DNA of 64,000 bases, taken from NCBI GenBank assembly GCA_045105475.1, contig JBGCDP010000063.1:1-64000 (forward strand). Direction: 5' to 3'. Source of the DNA: WTJY01 sp045105475 (GTDB lineage Bacteria; Chloroflexota; Anaerolineae; Promineifilales; Promineifilaceae). Under the pieces are notes generated by a model. That model was not told the origin of the DNA. It saw nothing but the letters and a program-made list of their open reading frames with translations, and ran no database searches. Made by a program: the position numbers and the translations under genes. This document shows, one piece after another, positions 9,204-19,642 of the stretch; the stretch's first letter is position 1, and every line of letters starts with the position of its first letter.

Positions 9204-9237
9204 ACCACAAGCTTTCGCTCAAAGACCAAATATTTAT

Positions 9238-9948
9238 TTATTCAGGCAGAGCAAATGTATAGCCGTGTCCTTTAATCGTACGAATGTATACAGGGACGGC
9301 CGGTTGTGGTTCGATTTTTTCGCGCAAATTTTTAACATGTGCCCGAACCAATTCTGGGCTACCTGTATCACGAGGATAGTCCCAAACGTCTTGAAGCAAC
9401 TGCTGGCTTGTAAAGATGAGTCCGGCATTGCTCATCAAATGATAAAGCAGATCGAACTGGACATTAGTTAACAAAATTTTGCCGTCTGGTGTTTTAACTT
9501 CAAACGTACGACAGTCAAGTGTCACTTCGCCTACATCGATTTTTTGCACAGGCTCAGCTTCTGGTGTCATTGATGTGGCTTGAATACGACGTAAAATCGC
9601 TTTAACTCGAAGATGTAACTCCTCCATGTTAAACGGTTTAGTCATGTAATCATCCGCGCCAGCACGGAAGCCTTCAATTTTGTCCTCATCTTTAATTTTC
9701 GCAGTTAAAAACAAGATGGGTAAATCTTGAAGTAAGGGGTCGCCTCGGATCTGTCGGGCAATTTGATACCCATCAGCTCCTGGCATAACTACGTCCAAAA
9801 CAAATAAGTCCGGACGATGGCGGCGGGCCAACTGGAGCCCTTCAGCACCACTACGCGCTACCATAACATGGTAACCATACAATTTTAATGCTCGTTGAAC
9901 GGTTCTTGATACAAGTTCGTCGTCGTCTATTGCTAATACTGATGGCAT
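9238..9948 (-). CDS. OmpR/PhoB-type response regulator
   Basis: Two-domain transcription factor of 236 aa. The receiver (about 1-120) has the acidic pair in AIDDDE, the phosphoacceptor in FVLDVVMPGADG, the conserved Thr in FLTAK and Lys in TKPF. The winged-helix DNA-binding domain (about 140-235) ends in the typical IRTIKGHGYTF. A GAGGTAG ribosome site precedes the ATG. It lies upstream of, and in the same orientation as, the REC-GAF-PAS kinase, but has its own terminator. Its regulon cannot be read from the sequence. Confidence 0.93.
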   Translation of the reverse strand: MPSVLAIDDDELVSRTVQRALKLYGYHVMVARSGAEGLQLARRHRPDLFVLDVVMPGADGYQIARQIRGDPLLQDLPILFLTAKIKDEDKIEGFRAGADDYMTKPFNMEELHLRVKAILRRIQATSMTPEAEPVQKIDVGEVTLDCRTFEVKTPDGKILLTNVQFDLLYHLMSNAGLIFTSQQLLQDVWDYPRDTGSPELVRAHVKNLREKIEPQPAVPVYIRTIKGHGYTFALPE

Positions 9949-10118
9949 GCTACTACTACCTCGACATGATAAATAATTAATAAAATGGAGTACATTATGT
10001 AGACAGAGAAATTATACTTCCCAGAGAGAAAAATGCGAACCTGCAGGTTAATAAGGCATGTTTTTCGCGGGGAGCAAACGTAAACACTGTATCAAGAAAG
10101 GGTTAAGAACTACATTAC

Positions 10119-10148
10119 GAAGGTACTAATCGCAGTTTAGTACCCTTC
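10119..10148 (-). terminator. Possible hairpin downstream of glgX
   Basis: GAAGGTACT at 10119-10127 pairs with AGTACCCTTC at 10139-10148, with one bulged base. There is no T tract, so termination is uncertain. The rest of the 261-bp gap shows nothing. Confidence 0.3.
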
Positions 10149-10209
10149 AGTTTCTAAAATTAAGCTTCAAATCAAACCATTAATAACAAACTTTTTCTAT
10201 TTATTTCAA

Positions 10210-12318
10210 CTATGTATGATGGCTGATCAATATTGTGATTGATCGTTTTTCAACTAAGATCGATTCACCTACTAAGGAAAATGGTGCCCTATTATCTAGT
10301 GGATAAATATCAGCTGGTGACTTTTCGGCTGTATTGACAACCTCTGTCCAATGGCAATCGCTTGCGAGCATTGGTGGTAGAAACTGATGGTCTTCCCAAT
10401 GCATATTCATTGCAACATAAACGGTAGATGCGTTTTCTGGCCCGCTAAATGAAAATGCTAAGGTATGGCTGTGCCACGCCCAGTCAGGATCGTTCGGTGA
10501 AACACCATGCCATACGATTTCGGCCGAATTTGATTCGGTTTCAGACTCCTCACTGGGAAAGTGAGTCGCCCGCAAAGCTGGATGAGCTTTACGGAAATCA
10601 ATCATCAAACGAAAGAAACGGAAAATATCAGCTACATCTTTATCAGAATGAAGTGCATCCCAATTTAGCCAGTTAAGTTCATTATCTTGGCCCCACGTAT
10701 TATTGTTGCCCTGCTTCGTATGCCATAGCTCATCACCCATATTTATTAGAGGAACCCCACGGCTTAATAACAAAACAACAATGGCATTGCGGGCCAGTTT
10801 CTGACGCCTATTCTTAACGCTTTGATCGTCAGTCTCCCCTTCAAAGCCACAGTTCCAACTATTATTGTCATTCCCCCCATCGCGATTATCTTCCCCATTT
10901 GCTAAGTTATGCTTATGGTCATAGCTAAACAAATCGCGCAGGGTAAAGCCATCATGACAGGTAATAAAGTTGATCGAAGCATCGGCCGATCCTTGTTCTT
11001 CTTTATACAAGTCGGGCGACCCTAAAATTCTTTGTACCATCCCACCCGTTTGACCTTGGTCACCAGTTAAAAATTTTCGGACATTATCACGATATCGACC
11101 GTTCCACTCTGACCAACGGTTAAAGTGTGGGAAATTTCCGACTTGATAAAGTCCCGCAGCATCCCATGCTTCTGCAATCAACTTAGTGTTGGCGAGGACA
11201 GGGTCTAGTGCAATCGCTTCAACTACAGGGGGGCGAACCAATGGTGTGCCATCTTGGCCGCGGGTTAAAATAGAAGCTAAATCAAAGCGAAACCCATCGA
11301 TATGAAATTCTGTTACCCAGTAGCGTAGGCAATCCACGATCATGCTAGCCACAACTGGGTGATTACAGTTCAAGGTATTTCCAGTGCCCGAATAGTTTAG
11401 ATAATGATGATCAGAATCGCCCAGCATGTACCAAGTTTTGTTGTCGATCCCCCGGAATGAAATAGTATGCCCTTCTCCATTCCCTTCTGCCGTATGGTTA
11501 AATACCACATCGAGCCAAACCTCGATGCCGGCCGCATGTAATGCTTTTACCATCGCTTTAAATTCATCGAGGTGGGACCCCATCTGGCCAGAGCTGTAAC
11601 CAGCTTTAGGACTATAGAATGCGGTAGTGCCATACCCCCAATATTGCAGAAGCTGCTCCCCACTTTCCGGGTTTAAAAACGGACTCTCAAATTCATCAAA
11701 CTCCTGAACAGGCATGAGTTCAACACAATTGATACCCAGATCTTTTAAGTATGGAATCTTTTCAATGAGGCCGCTGTACGTTCCCGGGTGAGAAACTTGG
11801 ACGGTAGGGTGAGCCGTAAAGCTACGCACGTGCATTTCATAAATAATGAGGTCTTCAATAGGCAAATTGAGCGGCTGGTCATTGCCCCAATTAAACTGGC
11901 TTAACGGAATTGCACTCCGCATTGGGTAGCTTGAATCGGGGTAGTCGACCTTGCGCCAGCGACTGCGGCCGGTTAGGTGACGTGTGTAGGGGTCAGAAAC
12001 AATTCGATCTGGATCAAAATAATGTCCAGCTTCCGGCCGATTTGGACCTTCTAAGCGATAGCCATATTCTAATTTTTCAGCATTTAGACCTTCTATACAC
12101 ATGTGAAACACATTACCCGTCTGCATGCCTGCGCCTTGAAATGGGATTTCAGCAAATGGTTCTGTTTCACCCAAGCCAAAAAGTACCAACGTCATACTGG
12201 TTGCGTGAGCAGATGAAATAGCGAAATTTATGCCCGAGGGAGTCATGTGAGCACCAAATGGCGCTGGCACCCCTGCATGCGCTATCAATGTGCCGTATCG
12301 TGTATGGTAACTATGCAT
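10210..12318 (-). CDS. glgX: Glycogen debranching enzyme (isoamylase type)
   Basis: GH13 enzyme that hydrolyses alpha-1,6 branches of glycogen or limit dextrins. Residues 15-110 form the CBM48 domain. The barrel carries the four GH13 regions: DVVFNHTAEG (270-279), GFRFD with nucleophile Asp346, AEAWD with acid/base Glu383, and TCHDG with His455 and Asp456. Downstream of this, NLANGEDNRDG and INMGDEL match the GlgX/TreX group. Its 702 aa are normal for the family. No other glycogen gene is nearby. The divergent 202-bp region to the HPRT gene probably holds its promoter. The closest alternative is TreX, which differs little in sequence. Confidence 0.95.
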   Translation of the reverse strand: MHSYHTRYGTLIAHAGVPAPFGAHMTPSGINFAISSAHATSMTLVLFGLGETEPFAEIPFQGAGMQTGNVFHMCIEGLNAEKLEYGYRLEGPNRPEAGHYFDPDRIVSDPYTRHLTGRSRWRKVDYPDSSYPMRSAIPLSQFNWGNDQPLNLPIEDLIIYEMHVRSFTAHPTVQVSHPGTYSGLIEKIPYLKDLGINCVELMPVQEFDEFESPFLNPESGEQLLQYWGYGTTAFYSPKAGYSSGQMGSHLDEFKAMVKALHAAGIEVWLDVVFNHTAEGNGEGHTISFRGIDNKTWYMLGDSDHHYLNYSGTGNTLNCNHPVVASMIVDCLRYWVTEFHIDGFRFDLASILTRGQDGTPLVRPPVVEAIALDPVLANTKLIAEAWDAAGLYQVGNFPHFNRWSEWNGRYRDNVRKFLTGDQGQTGGMVQRILGSPDLYKEEQGSADASINFITCHDGFTLRDLFSYDHKHNLANGEDNRDGGNDNNSWNCGFEGETDDQSVKNRRQKLARNAIVVLLLSRGVPLINMGDELWHTKQGNNNTWGQDNELNWLNWDALHSDKDVADIFRFFRLMIDFRKAHPALRATHFPSEESETESNSAEIVWHGVSPNDPDWAWHSHTLAFSFSGPENASTVYVAMNMHWEDHQFLPPMLASDCHWTEVVNTAEKSPADIYPLDNRAPFSLVGESILVEKRSITILISHHT

Positions 12319-12483
12319 TATTTCTTTGATTTATTGAATATGATGATGGGTGTAGAAATGATGGGGAACAGCTAATTATGGTCAATATTAAAATAATAAA
12401 CAATCCCTCCACTCATAAAACAAATCTAGTGATTTTAAATTTTAATGCGAGATGACATGCAATGTAAGGGTACATTAGGGGGC

Positions 12484-12513
12484 TTGCAGCCGCCTAATAT
12501 CTACCTGTAAAAT
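12484..12513 (+). promoter_or_regulatory. Predicted promoter for HPRT operon (leaderless)
   Basis: TTGCAG at 12484-12489, an 18-bp spacer and TAAAAT at 12508-12513. The ATG begins 8 nt after the -10 box and no Shine-Dalgarno sequence is present, as expected for a leaderless mRNA. Confidence 0.45.
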
Positions 12514-12520
12514 TTTTTAC

Positions 12521-13105
12521 ATGATCACGCAAAACTCAAGCAATTCTAAAATAGCCAACGATATTGGTGAAATTGTCTTAAGCGAAGAGCAAATAAGACA
12601 GCGGATAAGGGAGCTAGGGGAAGCCATTTCAAAAGACTTTAGCGATTCAGCAACACCTGATGAGCCTTTGATTATCATTGGTATCCTCAAAGGCGTTGTT
12701 TTCTTTTTGGCAGATCTTCTTAGGGAGCTACCAATTCCTGTGGAAGTCTATTTTATCGATATCGCTTTACATTCGGCCGGGACTCGTGCGAAAGGATTTC
12801 AAGAGCTGGATGTCACCATTGGCAATGCAATTGAGGGGAGACATGTTCTATTTGTGGAAGATATTGTTGATGCTGGGCTAACTTTGAGCTATATGTTGCG
12901 TCTCATCGGACTTCGTAATCCCCAGTCAATTTCTATTTGCACGCTCCTTAGCAAAGAAAGCAGACGCATGATGGACATTGATATCCGTTATATCGGTTTT
13001 GAGATTCCTCCACTCTACGTCGTAGGCTATGGCTTGGACCACAATGAACTCTATCGAAATCTCCCTTATATCGGTTTACTCAAGAAACACGACCAAAAGA
13101 AATAA
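12521..13105 (+). CDS. hpt: Hypoxanthine phosphoribosyltransferase-like
   Basis: Purine salvage enzyme that joins hypoxanthine or guanine to PRPP to give IMP or GMP. It is 194 aa. The PRPP-binding motif VLFVEDIVDAGLTL is clear. The upstream loop GILKGVVFFLADL and the C-terminal VVGYGLDHNELYRNLPYIG match bacterial HPRT closely. The usual Thr of the PRPP motif (EDIIDTG) is Ala here. The first ~17 residues are variable. It is the first gene of a tight trio with the aminotransferase and birA. Confidence 0.9.
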   Translation: MITQNSSNSKIANDIGEIVLSEEQIRQRIRELGEAISKDFSDSATPDEPLIIIGILKGVVFFLADLLRELPIPVEVYFIDIALHSAGTRAKGFQELDVTIGNAIEGRHVLFVEDIVDAGLTLSYMLRLIGLRNPQSISICTLLSKESRRMMDIDIRYIGFEIPPLYVVGYGLDHNELYRNLPYIGLLKKHDQKK

Positions 13106-13129
13106 GAACCCAATAAGATAGGATTTAAA

Positions 13130-13960
13130 ATGTCATTATCACCCATTTACTGGATCAACGGAAAGTATGTTTCGGCCGACGAGGCTACTGTTTCAATACA
13201 TGATATCGGTGTTCTACGTGGCTATGGGGTATTTGACTATCTGCGCACCTACAGCGGAAAACCATTTCGCCTCATGGCCCATTTAGAGCGACTACGCTCA
13301 TCAGCCAGCCAGATTGGTTTAAGCATTCCACTAGATCTTGAAGAGATTGCAGACATTACAGAAACCTTAGTCGGTAAAAATGGAGAGGGAGATTTTGGCA
13401 TCCGGTACGTTGTAACTGGAGGGGCATCGGCCAACAACTTTACTCCGGCCGAAAGTGGGAATCTTGCGATTTTGATTGAACCGCTGTCAGACTTTCCAGA
13501 TAACATTTATACGCATGGGATCAAGCTCATCACGACCCATTTACGACGCGAATTTCCAACAGTCAAAAGCACCAACTACATCGGGGCGATTATGGCAATG
13601 CGTGAAGCCAATGCCGCAGATGCCGCCGAAGCTCTGTATGTCGATGACCAAAATGAAATCTCAGAATGTACTCGCTCAAACTTTTTTGTCGTCGAAGATG
13701 GGAGGCTTAAAACGCCTGAAAAAAATGTACTCCCCGGAATTACGCGCAAAGTCATCTTAGAATATGCGGCCGAAATCGTGCCATCTGAAATCGCGGCCGT
13801 CTTTATGAAAGACCTAACCAACATACAAGAAGCATTTATTTCATCATCAACCAAAGAGATTGTGCCAGTCATCCAAATCGACAACATCCAGATTGGTAAT
13901 GGAAAAGTAGGGCCAATCACAAAAGCATTAGCCGCCCGTTTTAAACAGGAAACCGATTAA
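13130..13960 (+). CDS. Class IV PLP aminotransferase
   Basis: Fold-type IV pyridoxal-phosphate enzyme of 276 aa. It could be a branched-chain or D-amino-acid aminotransferase, or an aminodeoxychorismate lyase. Visible are the N-terminal GYGVFDYLRTY segment, HLERLRSSA, the PLP lysine motif KSTNYI, the helix EALYVDDQNEISECTRSNFF that typifies the class, and the LPGITRK phosphate loop. Substrate-defining residues cannot be assigned by eye, so no symbol is given. The gene lies 24 bp after the HPRT gene and 1 bp before birA, implying one transcript. Confidence 0.88.
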   Translation: MSLSPIYWINGKYVSADEATVSIHDIGVLRGYGVFDYLRTYSGKPFRLMAHLERLRSSASQIGLSIPLDLEEIADITETLVGKNGEGDFGIRYVVTGGASANNFTPAESGNLAILIEPLSDFPDNIYTHGIKLITTHLRREFPTVKSTNYIGAIMAMREANAADAAEALYVDDQNEISECTRSNFFVVEDGRLKTPEKNVLPGITRKVILEYAAEIVPSEIAAVFMKDLTNIQEAFISSSTKEIVPVIQIDNIQIGNGKVGPITKALAARFKQETD

Positions 13961-13961
13961 T

Positions 13962-14765
13962 TTGAGCGAGCCATCTGCCCAAAGCAGGCCCATATCAACG
14001 TATAAAAGCTGGCAGATTCATCGATTTGATCAGATTGATTCGACGAGTAGCTGGATCAAGAGCAATCAAGAAAATTTATCCGATTATTCTGTTGCAGTGG
14101 CTGAGTTTCAAACAGCAGGGCGCGGCCGCTTAGGTCGTCAATGGGTCGCGCCCAAAGGGACAGCTCTCATGTTTTCGATGCTTTTGCGTCCAAATTGGCC
14201 CATCGACAAAGCAAGTTGGCTCATGATGATTGCGGGGTTAGCCGCGGCCGAAACATTGTCGGAGCTGGGAAAAACAGATATTCAGCTTAAATGGCCCAAT
14301 GACATTGTCATCATGAAATCAAACCAGATGTACAAGATGGGTGGCATTCTTTCAGAGGCGATAACAGAAGATGGCATACTGACTGGAGCCATCATCGGAA
14401 TCGGGATAAATATCAATATGACCGATGATCAGCTGCCTCAAGATGCCAATACAGCACCCTGCAGTTTACGTTCGATTACAGGCAAACGTTTTGATCTTAA
14501 TTCTATCTTACCAGTGATTTTGGACCGGTTTGACAGCTATTATCAAACGGCGGCCGTTGGCGAGTCCCCTCAGAAACATTGGGAGAAAAAGCTGGTCACG
14601 CTGGGGCAGCCGGTCACAGCAACCGTCATCGGGTCCAAAGATCAAGCCACAAAAATTGATGGTATAGCGGTAGGTGTGGATGAGTGGGCTAGGCTGCTGA
14701 TTAAGACAAAAGAAGGCAAAATTGAACCAGTGACGGCCGGGGATGTGACCCTCAGAACCAGCTAA
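13962..14765 (+). CDS. birA: Biotin--[acetyl-CoA-carboxylase] ligase
   Basis: Activates biotin with ATP and attaches it to biotin carboxyl carrier protein. It is 267 aa. Motifs seen are STSSW, GRGRLGRQWVAPKG (the biotinyl-AMP loop), LKWPNDIVI with the catalytic Lys, and GGILSE followed by GIGININ. A short C-terminal SH3-like domain follows. There is no N-terminal helix-turn-helix, so it is a group I ligase without repressor function. The start is TTG at 13962, one base after the aminotransferase stop, consistent with coupled translation. No internal ATG is suitable. Confidence 0.92.
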   Translation: MSEPSAQSRPISTYKSWQIHRFDQIDSTSSWIKSNQENLSDYSVAVAEFQTAGRGRLGRQWVAPKGTALMFSMLLRPNWPIDKASWLMMIAGLAAAETLSELGKTDIQLKWPNDIVIMKSNQMYKMGGILSEAITEDGILTGAIIGIGININMTDDQLPQDANTAPCSLRSITGKRFDLNSILPVILDRFDSYYQTAAVGESPQKHWEKKLVTLGQPVTATVIGSKDQATKIDGIAVGVDEWARLLIKTKEGKIEPVTAGDVTLRTS

Positions 14766-14812
14766 GATAGTCGAAAGCTGTACATTCTGACTTTATATCT
14801 TTATAATAAGCC

Positions 14813-14904
14813 AAGCTTTTAGGTTGACGTAATGTTGAACCTGTAGGATTGAAAAGCTTACTGATAAAAAGATAACTCCAAGCTTAAGGGCAACGAGTTA
14901 AGCT
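14813..14904 (+). ncRNA. Candidate structured leader RNA
   Basis: AAGCTTTT at 14813-14820 pairs with AAAAGCTT at 14852-14859. Nested inside, AGGTT at 14821-14825 pairs with AACCT at 14838-14842. A second hairpin, AGCTTAA at 14881-14887 with TTAAGCT at 14898-14904, follows. These structures fill the 209-bp gap ahead of a 77-aa membrane protein. No known riboswitch or SRP RNA motif is recognised. Confidence 0.35.
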
Positions 14905-14974
14905 AATAGCCAAATCAATCGAGAAGGGAATTGCTATACATAAACCCAAAGTAAGCGGGTAGGAGTAAAAATAT

Positions 14975-15208
14975 ATGAGTGCTGAAGAATTAGACGATTT
15001 TGATGAGTTTGAAGGATTACGTGCAAAAAGTGCGCGACGTGCGGCCGCCTATGAGTCAGTTGACATCATCGACGATGAGCAGTCGGGCGTCCTTGACCGA
15101 TTCACCCCGATGCAAAAAATGATCTTAGCGATTTTTTTAGTCGTTGATGTGATTGTGATCGGCTTTGTTTTATTGGTAATTTTCGGCCGCTTACCATTCC
15201 CATTCTAA
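14975..15208 (+). CDS. Small single-pass membrane protein
   Basis: A 77-aa protein of unknown function. The first ~45 residues are charged and hydrophilic (acidic run ELDDFDEFEG, then a basic Ala-rich patch). They are followed by one transmembrane segment, about residues 49-70, and a short GRLPFPF end. The ATG has a good TAGGAG ribosome site. It sits after a structured gap and is closed by a strong terminator, so it looks independently expressed. Proximity to dnaX gives no clear functional hint. Confidence 0.7.
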   Translation: MSAEELDDFDEFEGLRAKSARRAAAYESVDIIDDEQSGVLDRFTPMQKMILAIFLVVDVIVIGFVLLVIFGRLPFPF

Positions 15209-15236
15209 GCCCACAAATCTAACAAACAGACAGGGG

Positions 15237-15284
15237 AAAAGACCCCTCAGTGATAGGCTTCGACCTATTATTGAGGGGTCTTTT
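15237..15284. terminator. Bidirectional terminator before dnaX
   Basis: A 21-bp stem (15237-15257 with 15264-15284, with G-U pairs) and a 6-nt loop. A4 lies on the left and T4 on the right. Confidence 0.88.
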
Positions 15285-15336
15285 CTGTTTTAGGCCGGAA
15301 ATCAAAACGAGACAGTTTAGATTTATGATCGGGTTT

Positions 15337-15371
15337 ATGAAAATCCTGCCCCTTTGCCCTATAATTGTCCT
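15337..15371 (+). promoter_or_regulatory. dnaX promoter, apparently leaderless
   Basis: ATGAAA at 15337-15342 (4/6 match to -35), a 17-bp spacer and a perfect TATAAT at 15360-15365. The dnaX ATG starts 7 nt after the hexamer, where transcription should begin. No ribosome site can exist between them. Confidence 0.6.
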
Positions 15372-16985
<1,614 letters not shown>

Positions 16986-17008
16986 TCACATTAGAAGGAG
17001 AATTTAAT

Positions 17009-17392
17009 ATGGCAAAGAGACCATTTCGTGGAAAGAAAACCGTCAAGAAAAACAATCCGAATCAGATGATGGCACAAGTGCAGCAGATGCAGGCTGACAT
17101 GGCGAAAGCACAGGAAGCACTCGAGAATGAGTATGTGACCGTTTCAGCCGGTGGTGGTGCGATCACTATCGAGATTTCTGGCCATCAACGGATCAAGTCA
17201 ATCGTAATCGATGAAGATTTTATCGATCATGAAGATCCAGAAAATCTACAAGATTTACAAGATCTAATGACGGTTGCTGTCAATCAAGCGATTGAACAAT
17301 CACAGGCGATGTCGGCCGAACGGATGGAAAAAATCTCATCTGGGATGGGCGGGCTAAACGACATGCTTGGCGGCATGGGTCTAAACCTGTAA
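17009..17392 (+). CDS. YbaB/EbfC nucleoid-associated protein
   Basis: Small DNA-binding protein of 127 aa, usually dimeric, found between dnaX and recR in many bacteria. The coiled N-terminal helix (MAQVQQMQADMAKAQEALE) and the central strand segment VSAGGGAITIEISG are typical. The C terminus is Gly/Met-rich. A basic N-terminal tail (KRPFRGKKTVKK) is longer than in Escherichia coli and may add DNA affinity. A strong AGAAGGAG ribosome site precedes the ATG. Confidence 0.93.
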   Translation: MAKRPFRGKKTVKKNNPNQMMAQVQQMQADMAKAQEALENEYVTVSAGGGAITIEISGHQRIKSIVIDEDFIDHEDPENLQDLQDLMTVAVNQAIEQSQAMSAERMEKISSGMGGLNDMLGGMGLNL

Positions 17393-17410
17393 AGCACTCA
17401 ACCAGTACTC

Positions 17411-17446
17411 AGTAGGTCGGTGGCTCACCGTCAAAACCGACTTACT
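17411..17446 (+). other. Intercistronic hairpin ybaB-recR
   Basis: AGTAGGTCGG at 17411-17420 pairs with CCGACTTACT at 17437-17446 (one G-U pair). No T tract follows. It lies between ybaB and the preferred recR start and could affect mRNA stability or processing. Confidence 0.4.
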
Positions 17447-17470
17447 GGATACCGACTCCTCAACACCGCA

Positions 17471-18076
17471 ATGTCCGCTTCACTTCCCCCCACAATTCAG
17501 CGTTTAATCAATGAGCTATCACGCTTACCAGGAATCGGTCCAAAATCCGCTTCAAGGTTAGCGTTTTACCTGCTGCGTGGATCTGACCCCACATTGACGG
17601 TTGATCTCTCGGAAGCGCTAACAGACCTTAAAGAAAACACTCGTTTCTGCTCAAACTGCTACAACATTACAGAAGTTGATCCTTGTGAAGTTTGTACAGA
17701 CACACAGCGAGACGAACGGGTGATTTGTGTGGTGGAAGAACCGCTTGATTTAGTCGCTATTGAACGCTCGCGGGCCTTTAACGGACAATACCATGTACTG
17801 CATGGTGCCATCTCACCAGTTGAAGGCATCGGGCCAGATGAATTGTATATTGAACCGTTGGTGAAGCGTGTGGAGCAAGGTGACTTTGACGAGATTATAA
17901 TTGCGACAAATGCAACGCTCGAAGGTGATACGACCGCCCGTTATATTGAACGCCGGCTAAAAAGTTTTGGTGTCCGTATTTCATCGCTAGCACGGGGTCT
18001 TTCAGTTGGTAGTGATTTAGAATATACCGATGAAATGACGCTGAGCAGAGCACTACAGGGTAGACAATCACTCTAA
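17471..18076 (+). CDS. recR: Recombination protein RecR
   Basis: Works with RecF/RecO to load RecA on gapped DNA. From this ATG it is 201 aa, typical of the family. The helix-hairpin-helix LPGIGPKSASRLAFYLL, a four-Cys zinc finger (CSNCYNITEVDPCEVC), the Toprim domain (VVEEPLDLVAIE) and the C-terminal SSLARGLSVGSDLEYTDE are all present. The frame stays open upstream to a GTG at 17420, but that extension (MAHRQNRLT...) is not family-like. The Shine-Dalgarno sequence is weak. The gene contains no CGGCCG word. Confidence 0.95.
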   Translation: MSASLPPTIQRLINELSRLPGIGPKSASRLAFYLLRGSDPTLTVDLSEALTDLKENTRFCSNCYNITEVDPCEVCTDTQRDERVICVVEEPLDLVAIERSRAFNGQYHVLHGAISPVEGIGPDELYIEPLVKRVEQGDFDEIIIATNATLEGDTTARYIERRLKSFGVRISSLARGLSVGSDLEYTDEMTLSRALQGRQSL

Positions 18077-18096
18077 GCACAATAGGCTTCTGAAAT

Positions 18097-18136
18097 AAAA
18101 AGAGCTTGATCAGATTAATTTGATCAAGCTCTTTTT
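18097..18136. terminator. Bidirectional terminator, recR / LCP gene
   Basis: Perfect 16-bp stem (18097-18112 with 18121-18136), 8-nt loop, and A/T tracts on both sides. It serves the convergent recR and LCP genes. Confidence 0.9.
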
Positions 18137-18141
18137 TTGTC

Positions 18142-19602
18142 TTATTCGGCCGGAATTTCCCAGTTCGATCCAAGAATCACAATAATATCTATCCCTTCAT
18201 CAGGGGAAATATCTCCGGTTTCTATATTCAATGGAGGGACCTTAAGCAAGTTAATCAGTAGATCTACTGTAGCCGGAAAATCACCATATTGAATGATGCG
18301 ACTAGATGTATTGGTTGAGTTCCCATCATTACCCAAAGCGGCAATATCAACCCCATTCTTCTCCAGCCAAAGCTCAGTATCTCCAGCTAAGCCAAATGTC
18401 TGAGTGCCGTTGTAGATAGAGATTGCCGCCCCTTCCGCCTCAAGCTGCTCAAAAAGCCGTGCCCGCTGATCTGTATCCTGCAGTTCGGGCGTCCCTGGCA
18501 ATGCAAACAAACTATCTCTTAGATCGCGAATCGCCTGGCGCCTTGGCACCAAAACAAATTGCAAATCACTATTTTGCACTTTGTAAACATAGTCATCGCC
18601 GATAACACCGCTTCTAATATTTTCACGCGGGATTTCGGGCAACAGCCAAGCCAGTTGCAAAGCTTCTTCTAACTGCATCGTAGTCGAAACATTTTGGCTT
18701 AATGCATCCCAAACCCGTGGTGCTTTAATAATTAATTCAGCCACTTGGCTTACCGCTGCATCACGTACGGCTAAAACAACCTGCTGTTGCCGATCAGCGC
18801 GAGCGATATCTCCGTTTTGTGTCGCACGTGTACGGGCATATTTTAACGCGGCCGATCCATCTAGGGTCTGTTCCCCGGTCCCGATGCTAAATGGATCAAA
18901 CCCATAGCATTCATCTGGGTAAGTTGGATCATCAATCGCTTCAGGTATGTCGAGCGTAATTCCGCCCAATAAATCAACGACTTCAACAAAGGCTTCAAAG
19001 TTGACGGTTGCGAAATAGTGGATGTCGGTTCCTAAAATCGCTTCAACGGTATCGACGGCTAAAGCTGGGCCGCCACCAGGATATTCGAAAATTTCGCCAA
19101 AATAATGGGCCTGATTGATGCGTTCAACGCCAAACCCTGGAATTTCAACCCATAAATCTCGTGGTAAAGACAAAATCGCGGCCGTTTTTCCAATAGGGTC
19201 AACGGTAAGCAACATCATGCTGTCGGTCCTGACCGGCCCAATTTCATCGCAACGGCGATCAATTCCCATCAGCAGAATAGTGACCCGGCCGGAACCTGTC
19301 CAAGCCTCCTGAACCAAAGGAACAGTTTCATCTTGAACCGTTTCTTCAACATTAGCTTCGCCATTCTTGGTGATAGCCTGAATAGGCGCATTAATTTGAA
19401 CACCGGGAAGTCGGGTTGGTACCGATTCGTCAATATCAGGTTGAGCGATAATCGGACTTTCGGCTGCAACACGTTTTGCAAAAGAGTAAGTCCAATAGCC
19501 AGAAATTGACAAGAAGGCAATGGCAAGCACAAGACCAATTAGGTGCGTCGGCCGTACTATCGGTTTCTTAACTGGATGATTCGAAGAATTCTGATCTGCC
19601 AT
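18142..19602 (-). CDS. LytR-CpsA-Psr (LCP) family protein
   Basis: Membrane-anchored extracytoplasmic enzyme. LCP proteins transfer undecaprenyl-linked glycans to peptidoglycan or other envelope acceptors. It is 486 aa. One N-terminal transmembrane helix lies at about 19-40. The LCP core (about 105-300) has ILLMGIDRR, VRTDSMMLLTVDP, ILSLPRDLWVEIPG and KYARTRATQNGDIARADRQQ, including the Arg/Asp residues that bind pyrophosphate lipids. The last ~110 aa match the LytR C-terminal domain (ISIYNGTQ). A 59-aa membrane ORF lies 40 bp upstream. It fits with the surface glycan genes at 42-60 kb. Confidence 0.93.
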   Translation of the reverse strand: MADQNSSNHPVKKPIVRPTHLIGLVLAIAFLSISGYWTYSFAKRVAAESPIIAQPDIDESVPTRLPGVQINAPIQAITKNGEANVEETVQDETVPLVQEAWTGSGRVTILLMGIDRRCDEIGPVRTDSMMLLTVDPIGKTAAILSLPRDLWVEIPGFGVERINQAHYFGEIFEYPGGGPALAVDTVEAILGTDIHYFATVNFEAFVEVVDLLGGITLDIPEAIDDPTYPDECYGFDPFSIGTGEQTLDGSAALKYARTRATQNGDIARADRQQQVVLAVRDAAVSQVAELIIKAPRVWDALSQNVSTTMQLEEALQLAWLLPEIPRENIRSGVIGDDYVYKVQNSDLQFVLVPRRQAIRDLRDSLFALPGTPELQDTDQRARLFEQLEAEGAAISIYNGTQTFGLAGDTELWLEKNGVDIAALGNDGNSTNTSSRIIQYGDFPATVDLLINLLKVPPLNIETGDISPDEGIDIIVILGSNWEIPAE

Positions 19603-19642
19603 AAAGTTAGTTTTAGTTTAGTTAGGGCACTTTAGCAGTTGG

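Noticed and set aside
14766..14974. SRP RNA (ffs) near dnaX
   Set aside because: The conserved GGAAGCAGC-type SRP loop is absent, so only a generic structured RNA is proposed.
17420..17470. Longer GTG start for recR
   Set aside because: The extra residues do not match the family and overlap the intercistronic hairpin; ATG 17471 gives a normal RecR N terminus.
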